This document shows positions 35,274 through 43,870 of a DNA stretch of 64,000 bases, piece after piece. The notes beneath the pieces are model-generated. The model searched no databases and had not been told where the DNA came from. It saw only the letters and a list, made by a program, of their open reading frames with translations. The position numbers were made by a program, and so were the translations under genes. The stretch spans positions 1-64,000 of the forward strand of contig JBBDMW010000043.1 in assembly GCA_040878005.1 (NCBI GenBank). Direction: 5' to 3'. Source of the stretch: JBBDMW01 sp040878005 (GTDB taxonomy: Bacteria > Chloroflexota > Dehalococcoidia > Lucifugimonadales > Lucifugimonadaceae). Position 1 is the first letter of the stretch. Each line of letters opens with the position of its first letter.

Positions 35274-35741
35274 TTACTGGCCGCCGGTGTACCTGGGGTG
35301 CCACTCGCCGCCCTGCCATGATGACATGCGGGCCGGGGTGACCTTGACGAGGTAGCGGGGCCGGTCGGCCGTCCTCCCCAGGTAAGTTGGCCCTTCGGGC
35401 CCCATGTATCGCCGAGCCATCTCGTCAGCGATTTCCCGCGTCCGACCGCTCAAAGGCACAGGTCCTTCAACCAGTTCTGCCCTGCCCTCCACCAGGACCC
35501 GCCGATGGCCCGGGCCGTCATCTGCACATGAGACGCATACGCGCGGCTCATGCCGAATGTTCTGGACGAAGTTGGACCGCTCGCGTGGCACTATCCACAT
35601 TGCCTCGCCGTCCCAGTGCTGCCACACCGGCGTCACGTGAGGGGCGCCATCTGGTTTGACGGTGGCGAGCCGGGCGATAATGGGGGTTGCCAGGAACTCA
35701 TCAATTTGCTGCGGCGTCAGGCCGCGTCCCGCATTGGGCAT
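35274..35741 (-). CDS. PPOX-fold (pyridoxamine-phosphate-oxidase-like) protein, possibly F420-dependent
   Basis: 155 residues with a split beta-barrel: FLATPIIARLATVKPDGAPHVTPVWQHWDG, MWIVPRERSNFVQNIRHEPRVCVS and VLVEGRAELVEG. The pattern fits the PPOX-class F420-dependent or heme/flavin-binding group rather than PdxH. ATG 35741 is chosen for GGGAG eight bases upstream over the ATG at 35762. Convergent with the DinB-like gene, 22 bases apart. Confidence 0.8.
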   Translation of the reverse strand: MPNAGRGLTPQQIDEFLATPIIARLATVKPDGAPHVTPVWQHWDGEAMWIVPRERSNFVQNIRHEPRVCVSCADDGPGHRRVLVEGRAELVEGPVPLSGRTREIADEMARRYMGPEGPTYLGRTADRPRYLVKVTPARMSSWQGGEWHPRYTGGQ

Positions 35742-36002
35742 GGTCGTTACTCCCAGGATCAATCAGCCGGTCATGTGTCACAGGTGGCGCAGTATAAGAC
35801 ATGTTCCCGAATTTCCGGTTGCCTCCCGTGACTAGCCCGAGTGGGTTACCAGTGATGTGCGCGTTCGGGCGACCATGTACCGTCCACATGCGTGATGCTG
35901 GTCAGCCCTATGGTCGTTACGGTACGAGGACTACATACCGACGAACTTCCCAGCGGCCGGAATTGGGAATGTCCATTTCTTCGGCCGAAGAAAGGATCAC
36001 CA

Positions 36003-36485
36003 ATGACTATCGCCGAAACTTCAGTGATGGGACAAGAATCGAAAACAGAAGTCGCCGAGTTGCTTCAAAACTCTCTGGCGGACATGATCGACCTGGCATT
36101 GCAGTGCAAGCAGGCCCACTGGAATGTAGTGGGACCCCGCTTCCGGTCTTTGCATCTCCAGCTTGACGAGATCACGGAAGCCGCCCGCGGTTGGGCAGAC
36201 GATGTTGCTGAGCGCATAGTGGCCCTTGACGCGACGGCCGACGGACGCCTAACAACGGTCACGACACGCTCAGGACTTGAGCAGATGCCCAGCGGGTATC
36301 TGCAGGACGACACCGTGGTAAAGCTGCTCATCGACCGGCTCGAGGCGGTTGCCGGCAGGATGCGGGTGCGCGTGATGGAGGTGGAAAAGGCAGACCCTGT
36401 TACGCAGGACATGCTGATCGAGATCACTTTCGGCCTTGAGAAGTTCCGCTGGATGGTGAAGGCACAGGCTACAAGCGGCAGATAG
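36003..36485 (+). CDS. dps: Dps-family ferritin-like protein
   Basis: 160 residues. Dodecameric iron-storage/DNA-protection family: ferroxidase ligands His39 (KQAHWNVVG), His51, Asp66 and Glu70 (WADDVAERI) keep the spacing of classical Dps. It oxidises Fe(II) with peroxide and stores iron. The start is certain from AAGGA six bases before ATG 36003. Single-gene unit with a strong hairpin terminator after it; no clear promoter or PerR box was recognised in the 260 bases upstream. Confidence 0.92.
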   Translation: MTIAETSVMGQESKTEVAELLQNSLADMIDLALQCKQAHWNVVGPRFRSLHLQLDEITEAARGWADDVAERIVALDATADGRLTTVTTRSGLEQMPSGYLQDDTVVKLLIDRLEAVAGRMRVRVMEVEKADPVTQDMLIEITFGLEKFRWMVKAQATSGR

Positions 36486-36515
36486 GTTGCAACGGCTTAT
36501 GCCGTCATGACACCA

Positions 36516-36558
36516 AACAAAATGGGCGCTGCCCAGTGTGGGCAGCGCCCATTTTGTT
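36516..36558. terminator. Bidirectional rho-independent terminator after dps
   Basis: Perfect 20-bp stem (36516-36535 with 36539-36558) and 3-base loop GTG, with AACAAAA/TTTTGTT at the base. Also ends the convergent NHL gene. Confidence 0.93.
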
Positions 36559-36582
36559 GTTAATGTCAGGCCAAAAGCCCAG

Positions 36583-37530
36583 CTACCCGCCCACGCGCCG
36601 CCATTTGCGCAGGCTTGCCACCTCACGCGGCGGGTCCTGCAGGGAGCCATACGCTGTGTATGAGACCTCTGCAATGTAGACAGAGCCTTCAGAGTCGATG
36701 GCAATCCCGTGAGGCGCCAGGAACTGGTCAGGGCCTTCGCCGCCCAATTCGTTGCCAAAGTGCGTCAACATGTTGCCGTCGCGGTCCATCACCATGACCC
36801 TCAGGCCCAGCCTTCGCACACCCTTCTGCACAGGCGGAGCGCCGGCCTCACCGAGGTATATGTTCGTGTCAGCGCCCTTCCCGGCGGCTATGGCGATTGG
36901 ACGGTGCGAGTGCCACTGATCCACAACTTCGCCATCCGTCGTAAAGATCTGAACCCGGAAGTTCTCCCGGTCGCAAACCGCCACTCGGTCTTCGCCCAGC
37001 ATGCAGATGTTGTGCGGCAGGCTGAATTGCCCGTGGCGTGAACCCGGCTCGCCCCACGACTTGATGTGCTTGCCGCTGGAGTCGAACTTGTGGACGCGCG
37101 AGTTGCCGTACCCGTCGGTGATAAACACGTCACCGGTGGTGGGATGAATGGCGGTGTGCGTGGGCCGGTTGAATATGCCTCCGCCCTGCCAGGGGGCGGG
37201 CTTTCCGCGCTCGCCCAGGGTCATCAACACTTTGCCGGAGGTGGTTCGCTTCTGGGCGAAGTGGCCAAGGTCGTCAACCAGCCACAGGTTGTCATCTCCG
37301 TCTACCGTGATGCCGTGGGGGCGGTCAAACTCGCCTTCGCCCCATGTCTCAAGGAAGTTGCCATCACGGTCGAACACCATGAGGGGATTCTTGCCACGGT
37401 TGAATACGTAGACTTTGTCCCTGGAGTCGACGGCTACCGATGTTGCTTCTTTGAACGACATCGGGTGCGGGACTTTTGCCCACCCGAAGACCGGCTCATA
37501 AGTGGTTCGCGGAGTTGCTGCTGTAACCAT
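36583..37530 (-). CDS. NHL-repeat beta-propeller protein (copy 3)
   Basis: 315 residues, tandem paralogue of the next gene; in the segment SVAVDS...RPHGI I count 32 identities in 44 aligned positions. Blades include VFITDGYGNSRVHKFDSSGK and VAVCDRENFRVQIFTTDGE. The C terminus is SVYIAEVSYT...SLRKWRRVGG. No signal peptide. ATG 37530 has AGGA about seven bases upstream. The shared ends and order suggest a recent duplication, with a perfect palindrome between the copies. Confidence 0.85.
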   Translation of the reverse strand: MVTAATPRTTYEPVFGWAKVPHPMSFKEATSVAVDSRDKVYVFNRGKNPLMVFDRDGNFLETWGEGEFDRPHGITVDGDDNLWLVDDLGHFAQKRTTSGKVLMTLGERGKPAPWQGGGIFNRPTHTAIHPTTGDVFITDGYGNSRVHKFDSSGKHIKSWGEPGSRHGQFSLPHNICMLGEDRVAVCDRENFRVQIFTTDGEVVDQWHSHRPIAIAAGKGADTNIYLGEAGAPPVQKGVRRLGLRVMVMDRDGNMLTHFGNELGGEGPDQFLAPHGIAIDSEGSVYIAEVSYTAYGSLQDPPREVASLRKWRRVGG

Positions 37531-37571
37531 TGAATATTCCTGCTCTAATCTTTGTGCCCGCCGAAAATTTA

Positions 37572-37607
37572 TCTGGCGGATGTTCTCCATGGAGAACATC
37601 CGCCAGA
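37572..37607. terminator. 36-bp perfect palindrome between tandem NHL genes
   Basis: TCTGGCGGATGTTCTCCA followed by its exact reverse complement, with no spacer. On the minus strand it lies 15 bases after the stop of the upstream NHL gene and is followed by ATAAATTTTC, so it may act as a terminator or as a dyad operator for the downstream copy. Confidence 0.6.
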
Positions 37608-37622
37608 GGTCAGGCCGAAGTC

Positions 37623-38597
37623 TTAGCCGCTGACTCTCTGCCACTTTCGAAGGCTGACGATCTCACCAAGCGGCGGGGTTGGCTGCCGTGAAAACCAGAA
37701 GGTCCACGCCACCTCACCGATGTACACGGAGCCTTCAGAATCCGTGGCGATTCCGTGAGGCGCGCTTATCTGGTTCGGCTCCTGCCCTGGCAGCGGCGCG
37801 CCGAAGTAAGTCAGGTACTCCCCTTCAGATGAGAGGATGGTCACGCGGTTGCCAAGGTTGGGCACACCGTTCTGAACTGGAGGCGGCCCCATTTCACCCA
37901 CGTACAGGCTGGTGTCGCCATTGCGGCCATGCGTGATGGACATGGGGTGGTGAATGTGCCACTGGTCCACGAATTCACCGTCGGTGGTGAATACCTGGAG
38001 GCGGAAGTTCTCGCGGTCACAGACCACAATCTTGTCCGTCCCGAGCATGCAGACATTGTGTGGCAGGCTGAACTGACCGGGGGCGGTGCCTGGTTCGCCC
38101 CATGACTTGATGTGCTTGCCACTGGCGTCGAACTTGTGAACACGGGAGTTGCCATAGCCATCCGAAACGAATAGATCGCCGGTGGCTGGATTGATGGCAA
38201 TGTCAGTCGGGCGGTTGAACATGCCTCCATCCTGCCATGGAGCAGGTGTGCCACGTTCACCAAGTGTGAAAACGATCTTCCCGTCATTCGTGCGCTTCTG
38301 GACGAAGTGTCCGCCGTCATCGACCAGGTACAGGTTGTCCTCGGCGTCGATCTCTATGCCATGCGGCCGATCAAACTCACCCTGTCCCCATCCCTTGATG
38401 AAGTTTCCTTCCTTGTCGAATACTGCCACCGGATGGGTGCCACGGTTGAACACATATACGTTATCTTTCGAGTCGACTGCCACTGATGTGGCATCTCCGC
38501 GGAAGGTGACGCCCATGGGCAGCTTGGCCCAGTACGGCGCCGGCTCAAACTTCGTCGCTGTGGTGACGGGGCCGAGGGCCCTTGCTGCGGTTGTCAT
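37623..38597 (-). CDS. NHL-repeat beta-propeller protein (copy 4)
   Basis: 324 residues, closest relative of the neighbouring copy. Blades such as LFVSDGYGNSRVHKFDASGK and IVVCDRENFRLQVFTTDGE; final segment GSVYIGEVAWTFW...SLRKWQRVSG. ATG 38597 is supported by GGAGG eight bases upstream. Lies 104 bases downstream of the HpcH aldolase gene on the same strand, so co-transcription is possible. Ligand unknown; the HxxHH-rich WHIHHP loop might bind metal. Confidence 0.85.
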   Translation of the reverse strand: MTTAARALGPVTTATKFEPAPYWAKLPMGVTFRGDATSVAVDSKDNVYVFNRGTHPVAVFDKEGNFIKGWGQGEFDRPHGIEIDAEDNLYLVDDGGHFVQKRTNDGKIVFTLGERGTPAPWQDGGMFNRPTDIAINPATGDLFVSDGYGNSRVHKFDASGKHIKSWGEPGTAPGQFSLPHNVCMLGTDKIVVCDRENFRLQVFTTDGEFVDQWHIHHPMSITHGRNGDTSLYVGEMGPPPVQNGVPNLGNRVTILSSEGEYLTYFGAPLPGQEPNQISAPHGIATDSEGSVYIGEVAWTFWFSRQPTPPLGEIVSLRKWQRVSG

Positions 38598-38701
38598 ACT
38601 GTCTTCCTCCATGCCGGGCCGGGTAGGCCCTTTCGCTAACACGCTGCCGTCTCACTATTGCGCCGGGGAACGGCCACGATCATCGACCGCTTCCCGAGCC
38701 T

Positions 38702-39427
38702 CTAACCCTTTTGCTTGATGTCATCCAGCCACTCCGCCAGTTTTGGCGGCAGCCACTGGACAAGGTTGATGCCCTTCTCCACGTCTGAAGTCATCTTGCG
38801 GCCCGCGTCATGAACCCGGTCCACCACCTTTTTCATCGCGGCGGTCACCTCCGGCGCTCCAGGATTGCCAGGACGGCCCAGCGACTGCGCCAGGTCCTGC
38901 GGGCCGAAGGTGAACATGTCTATGCCATCCACTTCAAGGAGAGAGTCGATGTTTTCCACCGCCTGGGCCGTCTCAATCTGGATGGCTATGGTTACCTCCC
39001 GGTTGAAATCAGCCATGTACTCTCCTGCTGACTTGCCAGAGAGGCCATAGTCACGTCCGCGGGATGTGCCAAAACTGCGCTCCCCTTCCGGGCCGAACCG
39101 CGTCACCTTCGCTATGTGCTCTGCCTGCTCCCGCGTATCCACGTGAGGCGCAAGGATGCCCATGACTCCGCGGTCAAGCGTCCGGAGGATGGTATCGCTG
39201 TCGATGTTCGGAATGCGTGCGGTGCAGGTCATACCGTGCATATCAGCGGTGCGGCACATCCGCTCTATGGATTCCCAGTCGAAAACGCCGTGCTCGCAGT
39301 CCAGGTGCAGCACATCGAACCCAAGGTAACCTGCCCATTCCACTATGGACTCGGCAGGAAAGGTCAACGTCAGTCCATACGTCACCTGGCCCGAATTCAT
39401 GGCCGCCCTGATCTTGCTGGGTCGCAA
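38702..39427 (-). CDS. HpcH/HpaI-family class II aldolase
   Basis: 241 residues, metal-dependent pyruvate aldolase of the 4-hydroxy-2-oxoheptanedioate / 2-keto-3-deoxy-sugar-acid type. Conserved blocks: GFDVLHLDCEHGVFDW with the catalytic His, GVMGILAPHVDTREQA, QIETAQAVENID with the metal Glu and FGPQDLAQSLG with the metal Asp. TTG 39427 has GGAGG seven bases upstream, decisive over the longer open frame. It could cleave products of the sugar-acid dehydratases found in this window; that is inference. Confidence 0.88.
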   Translation of the reverse strand: MRPSKIRAAMNSGQVTYGLTLTFPAESIVEWAGYLGFDVLHLDCEHGVFDWESIERMCRTADMHGMTCTARIPNIDSDTILRTLDRGVMGILAPHVDTREQAEHIAKVTRFGPEGERSFGTSRGRDYGLSGKSAGEYMADFNREVTIAIQIETAQAVENIDSLLEVDGIDMFTFGPQDLAQSLGRPGNPGAPEVTAAMKKVVDRVHDAGRKMTSDVEKGINLVQWLPPKLAEWLDDIKQKG

Positions 39428-39623
39428 TGCGCATCCTCCGTTATTGACCGGGTAGATCCTGGAATTAAGTGTTACCGTTCTCGCTGCTGCTCCGAGGGGG
39501 AGCGGCCCAGGGGCTGAAATTCGCCGATGAATTCGATTTGGCTGGATTGCAGAAACCGAAAGGTACAGTGTCGCGGGCGGAGTATACACCGCGGTTGATA
39601 GTAGTCATGGTCCAGGCAAATCA

Positions 39624-40010
39624 ATGTCTCTGAATGACGATCCTGTGCAGGCAGCGCTACAGCGTGACCTGACGGTGGACATTACTACGACAGGCCGCAG
39701 GACAGGACAGCCGCGCCGGGTTGAGATCTGGTTCCACAGGGTTGGTGGACGTTATTACCTGACCGGCATCCCCGGCAAAAGAGACTGGTACGCCAACTTG
39801 CTGGCTAATCCACGCTTCATATTTCACCTGAAGGAGTCGGCAAGGGTGGACCTGCCAGCCCTCGCAATGCCGGTCACCGACCCGGATGAGCGGCGACGCA
39901 TACTATTGGCGGCTGACACCATTTGGAACCGTCCCGGCGAGGGGAATGTGAACGAGTGGGTTCAGCACAGCCCGCTGGTGGAGATTGTGTTCGATGTGCC
40001 CCAGCCATAG
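39624..40010 (+). CDS. Ddn-type deazaflavin (F420)-dependent nitroreductase family protein
   Basis: 128 residues. Family pattern TTTGRRTGQPRRVEIWFHRVGGRYYLTGIPGKRDWYANLLANP, typical of the F420H2-dependent nitroreductase/quinone-reductase (DUF385) fold, followed by a short barrel end. Cofactor F420 is expected from family knowledge. ATG 39624 begins the gene; no strong ribosome binding site is seen. Together with the LLM and PPOX genes it suggests F420 use. Confidence 0.8.
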   Translation: MSLNDDPVQAALQRDLTVDITTTGRRTGQPRRVEIWFHRVGGRYYLTGIPGKRDWYANLLANPRFIFHLKESARVDLPALAMPVTDPDERRRILLAADTIWNRPGEGNVNEWVQHSPLVEIVFDVPQP

Positions 40011-40112
40011 GATTTATGGTCGGCTCAGCCCATACAAACCGGCAGAAAACCACCACGGCCAGTTGCATCAAGCGTCATATTCACCCATGAATTCACGGGA
40101 AGCCGCGTCCAG

Positions 40113-41363
40113 TTGAGCACAGTCTCATCAGTAACGGCCACTGATCCGAGGGGACGCACACGCTGGCAGGTAGCAGCGGTGGCCTTCCTGTCTACCGGCG
40201 TAACAGTGGGCCTGATCCAGTACGGCTCCAGCGTGTTCATAGAGCCGCTCGACCGGGAGTTCGGCTGGACGCGCACCCAGATAAACATCTCACTGTCGCT
40301 GGGATTCGTCTCCGCCCTGTCTGCGCCTTTCTGGGGCAGGCTGATGGACCGCATTGGGGCGAAGCCGGTCATGGTCGCATCCCTGTCGATCATGGCAGTG
40401 GGATTTCTCATGCGCGCCACCATGACTGAGTTGTGGCATTGGTATGCGTTGAGCGCCCTGATTGCGTTGGGTGTGCCAGGCGCGACGATCCTTCCCTCGG
40501 GCCGCCTGGTCAGCCTGTGGTTCCCACATGGGCGCGGGAAGATCATGGGTCTGGTGGTTTCCGGCAACAACGCCGGGGGCATCCTGATGGTGCCACTGCT
40601 CACGATGATGGTTGTGGCCCAGAACTGGCGCTGGGGGTTTACGGCCGCCGGCATATCACTGGCCATCACGGCCATAGCGGCAATCGTGCTGGTGCGCGAG
40701 CCGCCGCTTGACGACACAACCCGAGCGGGCAGCACTGAAAAGAAAGAGGCCCATGGTGCAGCCAGCATCACGATGCGCGAAATCACCCGTAGCCGCACTT
40801 TTGTCCTCATCGCTGTCGGCCTCACAGCCTCATCGTTCACACACCCGCTGGTCCTGACACAGTTGATACCACACCTGGAGAATGAGGGGCTGTCGAAGGA
40901 GGCTGCTGCGAGTGCCCTAGTAATCTCAGCAGCGGTGGCTCTCTTCAGCAAGATTGGGATGGGCTGGCTAAGCGATCACATCACGGCGCGGCTCGCCACG
41001 GTGCTCAGCCTCCTGATCATATCCGTGGGTATCGGCATCATCATTGCGGTGGGCGATACATGGGTGGTGTGGCCGGGGGTATTTGTATTTGGGCTGGGCC
41101 TTGGCGGCTTTGGGGCGCTGCGGGCGCTTGTGGTGGCTGAGACGTACGGGCCTGCGATGTACGGCAGGGTGATGGGGCTGATCACGGCACTTACAGTTAT
41201 CTCAGTGGTCAGCGGCCCTCTCGTGGCCGGGCAGGTTTTTGACGCGACAGGCAGTTATCGTCCGGCCTTCGCTGCCGCCATAGGGATATTCCTTGTGGGC
41301 GCAGTCGCGCTCACGTTGGCACGCCGAAATCTAGCAAATCAGAACAGCAAAAGGACGGCGTAG
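40113..41363 (+). CDS. MFS transporter, monocarboxylate/oxalate-formate-antiporter-like (tandem copy 1)
   Basis: 416 residues, twelve predicted membrane helices. The N-terminal half contains FGWTRTQINISLSLGFVSALSAPFWGRLMDRIGAKPV, the loop 2-3 signature region. The C-terminal end reads SGPLVAGQVFDATGSYRPAF. Most similar by pattern to monocarboxylate and oxalate/formate transporters. TTG 40113 is the only start near the first helix, with a weak GGGAAG upstream. Four bases separate it from a paralogous transporter, so the two form an operon. Confidence 0.85.
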   Translation: MSTVSSVTATDPRGRTRWQVAAVAFLSTGVTVGLIQYGSSVFIEPLDREFGWTRTQINISLSLGFVSALSAPFWGRLMDRIGAKPVMVASLSIMAVGFLMRATMTELWHWYALSALIALGVPGATILPSGRLVSLWFPHGRGKIMGLVVSGNNAGGILMVPLLTMMVVAQNWRWGFTAAGISLAITAIAAIVLVREPPLDDTTRAGSTEKKEAHGAASITMREITRSRTFVLIAVGLTASSFTHPLVLTQLIPHLENEGLSKEAAASALVISAAVALFSKIGMGWLSDHITARLATVLSLLIISVGIGIIIAVGDTWVVWPGVFVFGLGLGGFGALRALVVAETYGPAMYGRVMGLITALTVISVVSGPLVAGQVFDATGSYRPAFAAAIGIFLVGAVALTLARRNLANQNSKRTA

Positions 41364-41367
41364 CGCA

Positions 41368-42678
41368 TTGGCGCAATCACCCGGTCCCAGGTCTTCACGC
41401 GTTCCACGGCTAACAGGACCAACCCGGATCTATCACGGGTGGCACGTGGCATGGGTGGTGTTTCTATCCACCGGCCTGTCCATCGGCATGGCACAGTACG
41501 CGTTCGGCGTCTTCGGGCCTGAGCTTGAGGAGGAGTTCGGCTGGAGCCGTACACAGGTCAACGCATCGCTCTCATTCGCGTTCATATCCGGCATGTCAGC
41601 GCCGCTGGTTGGCCGCCTGGCAGACCGGTTTGGGACGCGGCCAGTACTGGTGGTGTCGCTGCTGTTGGCGGCGACCGGATTTGCTCTGCGACCGCTCATC
41701 AGCGAGCTGTGGCACCTGTACCTATTCAGCACCCTGGTCTACGTGGGCTTCCCGGGAGCGACCGTGTTGCCCGCCGGAAAGATGGTTGGGCTGTGGTTTC
41801 CGACAACTCGCGGGCGAATGATGGGAATGGTGACTGCCGGCAACAATTTCGGCGGCCTCACCATGGTCCCATTCGCGGCGGCCCTTGTGGCGCTGGCGGG
41901 GTGGCGCTGGGCGTATTTTGGCTTTGGAGTGATGCTGGCGGTGCTGGCGGTGGCAGCCCTGGCCATCATTCGCGAGCGGGCGTCGGACGTAGAGGCAGAG
42001 ATTGATCGTACCGGCCGGACCGAGTCATTCGGGGGTGAAGTCAAGGCCGCGGCGAGGGCGGGACTGACCGTGTCGCAGGCGCTGCGAACTCCGGCCTTTT
42101 ACCTGGTTACCGTCGCCATCACGGCAGCCACGTTCACGTACCAGGGCATAATCACGCAACTCATACAGCACCTTGAGAACGTGGGCATCTCCCATGGAGC
42201 GGCCTCCGCCGCGCTGTCACTGGTGGCAGCGATGGGCATTGGCTCCAAGCTGGCATTTGGACGAGCCAGCGAGAGCATAGGCGCAAGGCAGGCCATGGTG
42301 ATCAGCACGGCATTGCAGGCACTGGGCCTCGGGTTGATGATCGCTCCAGGCGGCACGATGGCAGTGTGGGCCGGGGTGTTCGTGTTCGGCCTGGGATTTG
42401 GCGGCCTGGGAGCGCTGATTGTCCTGGTGGTGAGTGAAACGTTTGGCCTGCGCGAATACGGCGGCATCATGGGGCTGGTTCAGTTCGCGACGATTATCTC
42501 GTTTGCCGGCGGTCCGTTGCTGGCAGGCATGGTGTTCGACGCCACAGGCAGCTACCAGAACTGGTTCGCAGCCATCATAGGCATATTCGCCCTTGGAATA
42601 ACCGCACTGCTGCTGACGCGCAGGCCGAGCTTCCCCCGGCAGGCGGAAGAGCCGAAAGGCGTCTCCACAGCTGACTGA
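41368..42678 (+). CDS. MFS transporter (tandem copy 2)
   Basis: 436 residues, paralogue of the gene just upstream: FGWSRTQVNASLSFAFISGMSAPLVGRLADRFGTRPV aligns over the same loop, and GGPLLAGMVFDATGSYQNWF closes both proteins. Twelve helices. TTG 41368 follows AAAGGA about twelve bases upstream. Likely carries organic acids; whether the pair forms a heterodimer or has two substrates is unknown. Followed by an aldo/keto reductase after a 135-base gap. Confidence 0.85.
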   Translation: MAQSPGPRSSRVPRLTGPTRIYHGWHVAWVVFLSTGLSIGMAQYAFGVFGPELEEEFGWSRTQVNASLSFAFISGMSAPLVGRLADRFGTRPVLVVSLLLAATGFALRPLISELWHLYLFSTLVYVGFPGATVLPAGKMVGLWFPTTRGRMMGMVTAGNNFGGLTMVPFAAALVALAGWRWAYFGFGVMLAVLAVAALAIIRERASDVEAEIDRTGRTESFGGEVKAAARAGLTVSQALRTPAFYLVTVAITAATFTYQGIITQLIQHLENVGISHGAASAALSLVAAMGIGSKLAFGRASESIGARQAMVISTALQALGLGLMIAPGGTMAVWAGVFVFGLGFGGLGALIVLVVSETFGLREYGGIMGLVQFATIISFAGGPLLAGMVFDATGSYQNWFAAIIGIFALGITALLLTRRPSFPRQAEEPKGVSTAD

Positions 42679-42813
42679 GACAGTTACAGGGCAACCAGAC
42701 GGGCGTCCAGGCTCCAATTGCAGCAGGAGTTTCCAATCCGCACAGATTCCAAACCATGCGGTACTGTTCTGTAGAGTGACAGCAAATCGAGTGAGCATTC
42801 AGAAGGAGCGGCA

Positions 42814-43758
42814 ATGCAGTATCGAACTCTTGGACGAAGCGGTCTCAGGGTATCCATGCTCAGCTACGGCACAGGCGGACCAAGCAAGTTTGGACAGAAC
42901 ACCGGCCTGGCAGCCGAGGAACAGGACGCACTTGTACGGCAATGCCTTGACCTGGGCGTCAATCTCTTCGACACCTCAGCACAGTATGGAGAGAGCGAGG
43001 AGATACTGGGCCGGGCGCTTAGGGGCGTTCCGAGGGATTCCTACTACCTTGCCACCAAGTGGTCTCATCGCGCAGGCAAGGGACTCAAGGACGATCCGGC
43101 TGACCTGACTGAGTCCGTAGAGCGCAGCCTGTCCAAAATGGACACCGGCCACATAGACGTGATGCAGTTCCACGGAGTGAACCCCACTGAGTACCACCAG
43201 GTGGTCGAACGCTTCTACCCTGAGATGAGCAGGCTCAGGGAACAGGGCAAGGTCCGGTTCATCGGCTTCACAGAGATGATGACCGAGGACCCAAAGCACG
43301 AAATTGTGGGGTTGGCGCTTAAGTCGAACCCTGACCTGTGGGACACCGTCATGCTCAAGTACGGCATCCTGAACCAGTGGGCCGCCAAGGAGGCGTTGCC
43401 TCTCTGCCAAGAACACAACGTGGGCGTCCTCAACATGGCTCCGGTGCGCCTGACGCTAACCCGCCCTGAGCAAATGCAGGCACTTCTTGCGGAGTGGAAG
43501 GAACAGGGATTCCTCCCACCAGAAAGCCTGGACGAGTCGGACCCTTTCGGCTGGCTGGTCCATGATGGCACGGATTCGGTCATAGCCGCCGGCTACAAGT
43601 TTGCCGCCGGCCACCCAGCCATTTCGACGGTGATCTCAGGCACGTCCAACACGTCACACCTGGAAGCCAATGTGGCCGCCCTGGAGGACATCCAGCTGCC
43701 ACCAGGAGACAAAGAGCGCTTGGTGGAACTGTTCGCCGATTCGGCTGCGACGCATTAG
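42814..43758 (+). CDS. Aldo/keto reductase (copy 3)
   Basis: 314 residues. Tetrad Asp53, Tyr58 (FDTSAQYGES), Lys82 (LATKWSH) and His120 (MQFHGVN). More distant from the two AKRs near 10 kb; the C-terminal ISTVISGTSNTSHLEANV is a shortened cofactor site. AGAAGGAG about six bases before ATG 42814 is an excellent ribosome binding site. Own transcription unit with a hairpin terminator after it. Substrate unknown. Confidence 0.9.
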   Translation: MQYRTLGRSGLRVSMLSYGTGGPSKFGQNTGLAAEEQDALVRQCLDLGVNLFDTSAQYGESEEILGRALRGVPRDSYYLATKWSHRAGKGLKDDPADLTESVERSLSKMDTGHIDVMQFHGVNPTEYHQVVERFYPEMSRLREQGKVRFIGFTEMMTEDPKHEIVGLALKSNPDLWDTVMLKYGILNQWAAKEALPLCQEHNVGVLNMAPVRLTLTRPEQMQALLAEWKEQGFLPPESLDESDPFGWLVHDGTDSVIAAGYKFAAGHPAISTVISGTSNTSHLEANVAALEDIQLPPGDKERLVELFADSAATH

Positions 43759-43787
43759 CCGCGCTTTTCGGCGCTGTGCGTCAGACG

Positions 43788-43836
43788 TTTGGCCGCCGGA
43801 GTAGAACCTGCCTGCTCCGGCGGCCAAATTTTAATT
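43788..43836. terminator. Bidirectional rho-independent terminator
   Basis: 14-bp stem TTTGGCCGCCGGAG (43788-43801) with 43815-43828, 13-base loop, then TTTTAATTT. Lies between the convergent AKR and sugar isomerase-like genes. Confidence 0.88.
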
Positions 43837-43870
43837 TCTCAGGGCCTCCACCGTCATACTGCCTGAAGTC

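Noticed and set aside
37543..37622. Palindrome as a transposon end or attachment site
   Set aside because: No recombinase gene or target-site duplication nearby; position after a stop codon favours a terminator or operator.
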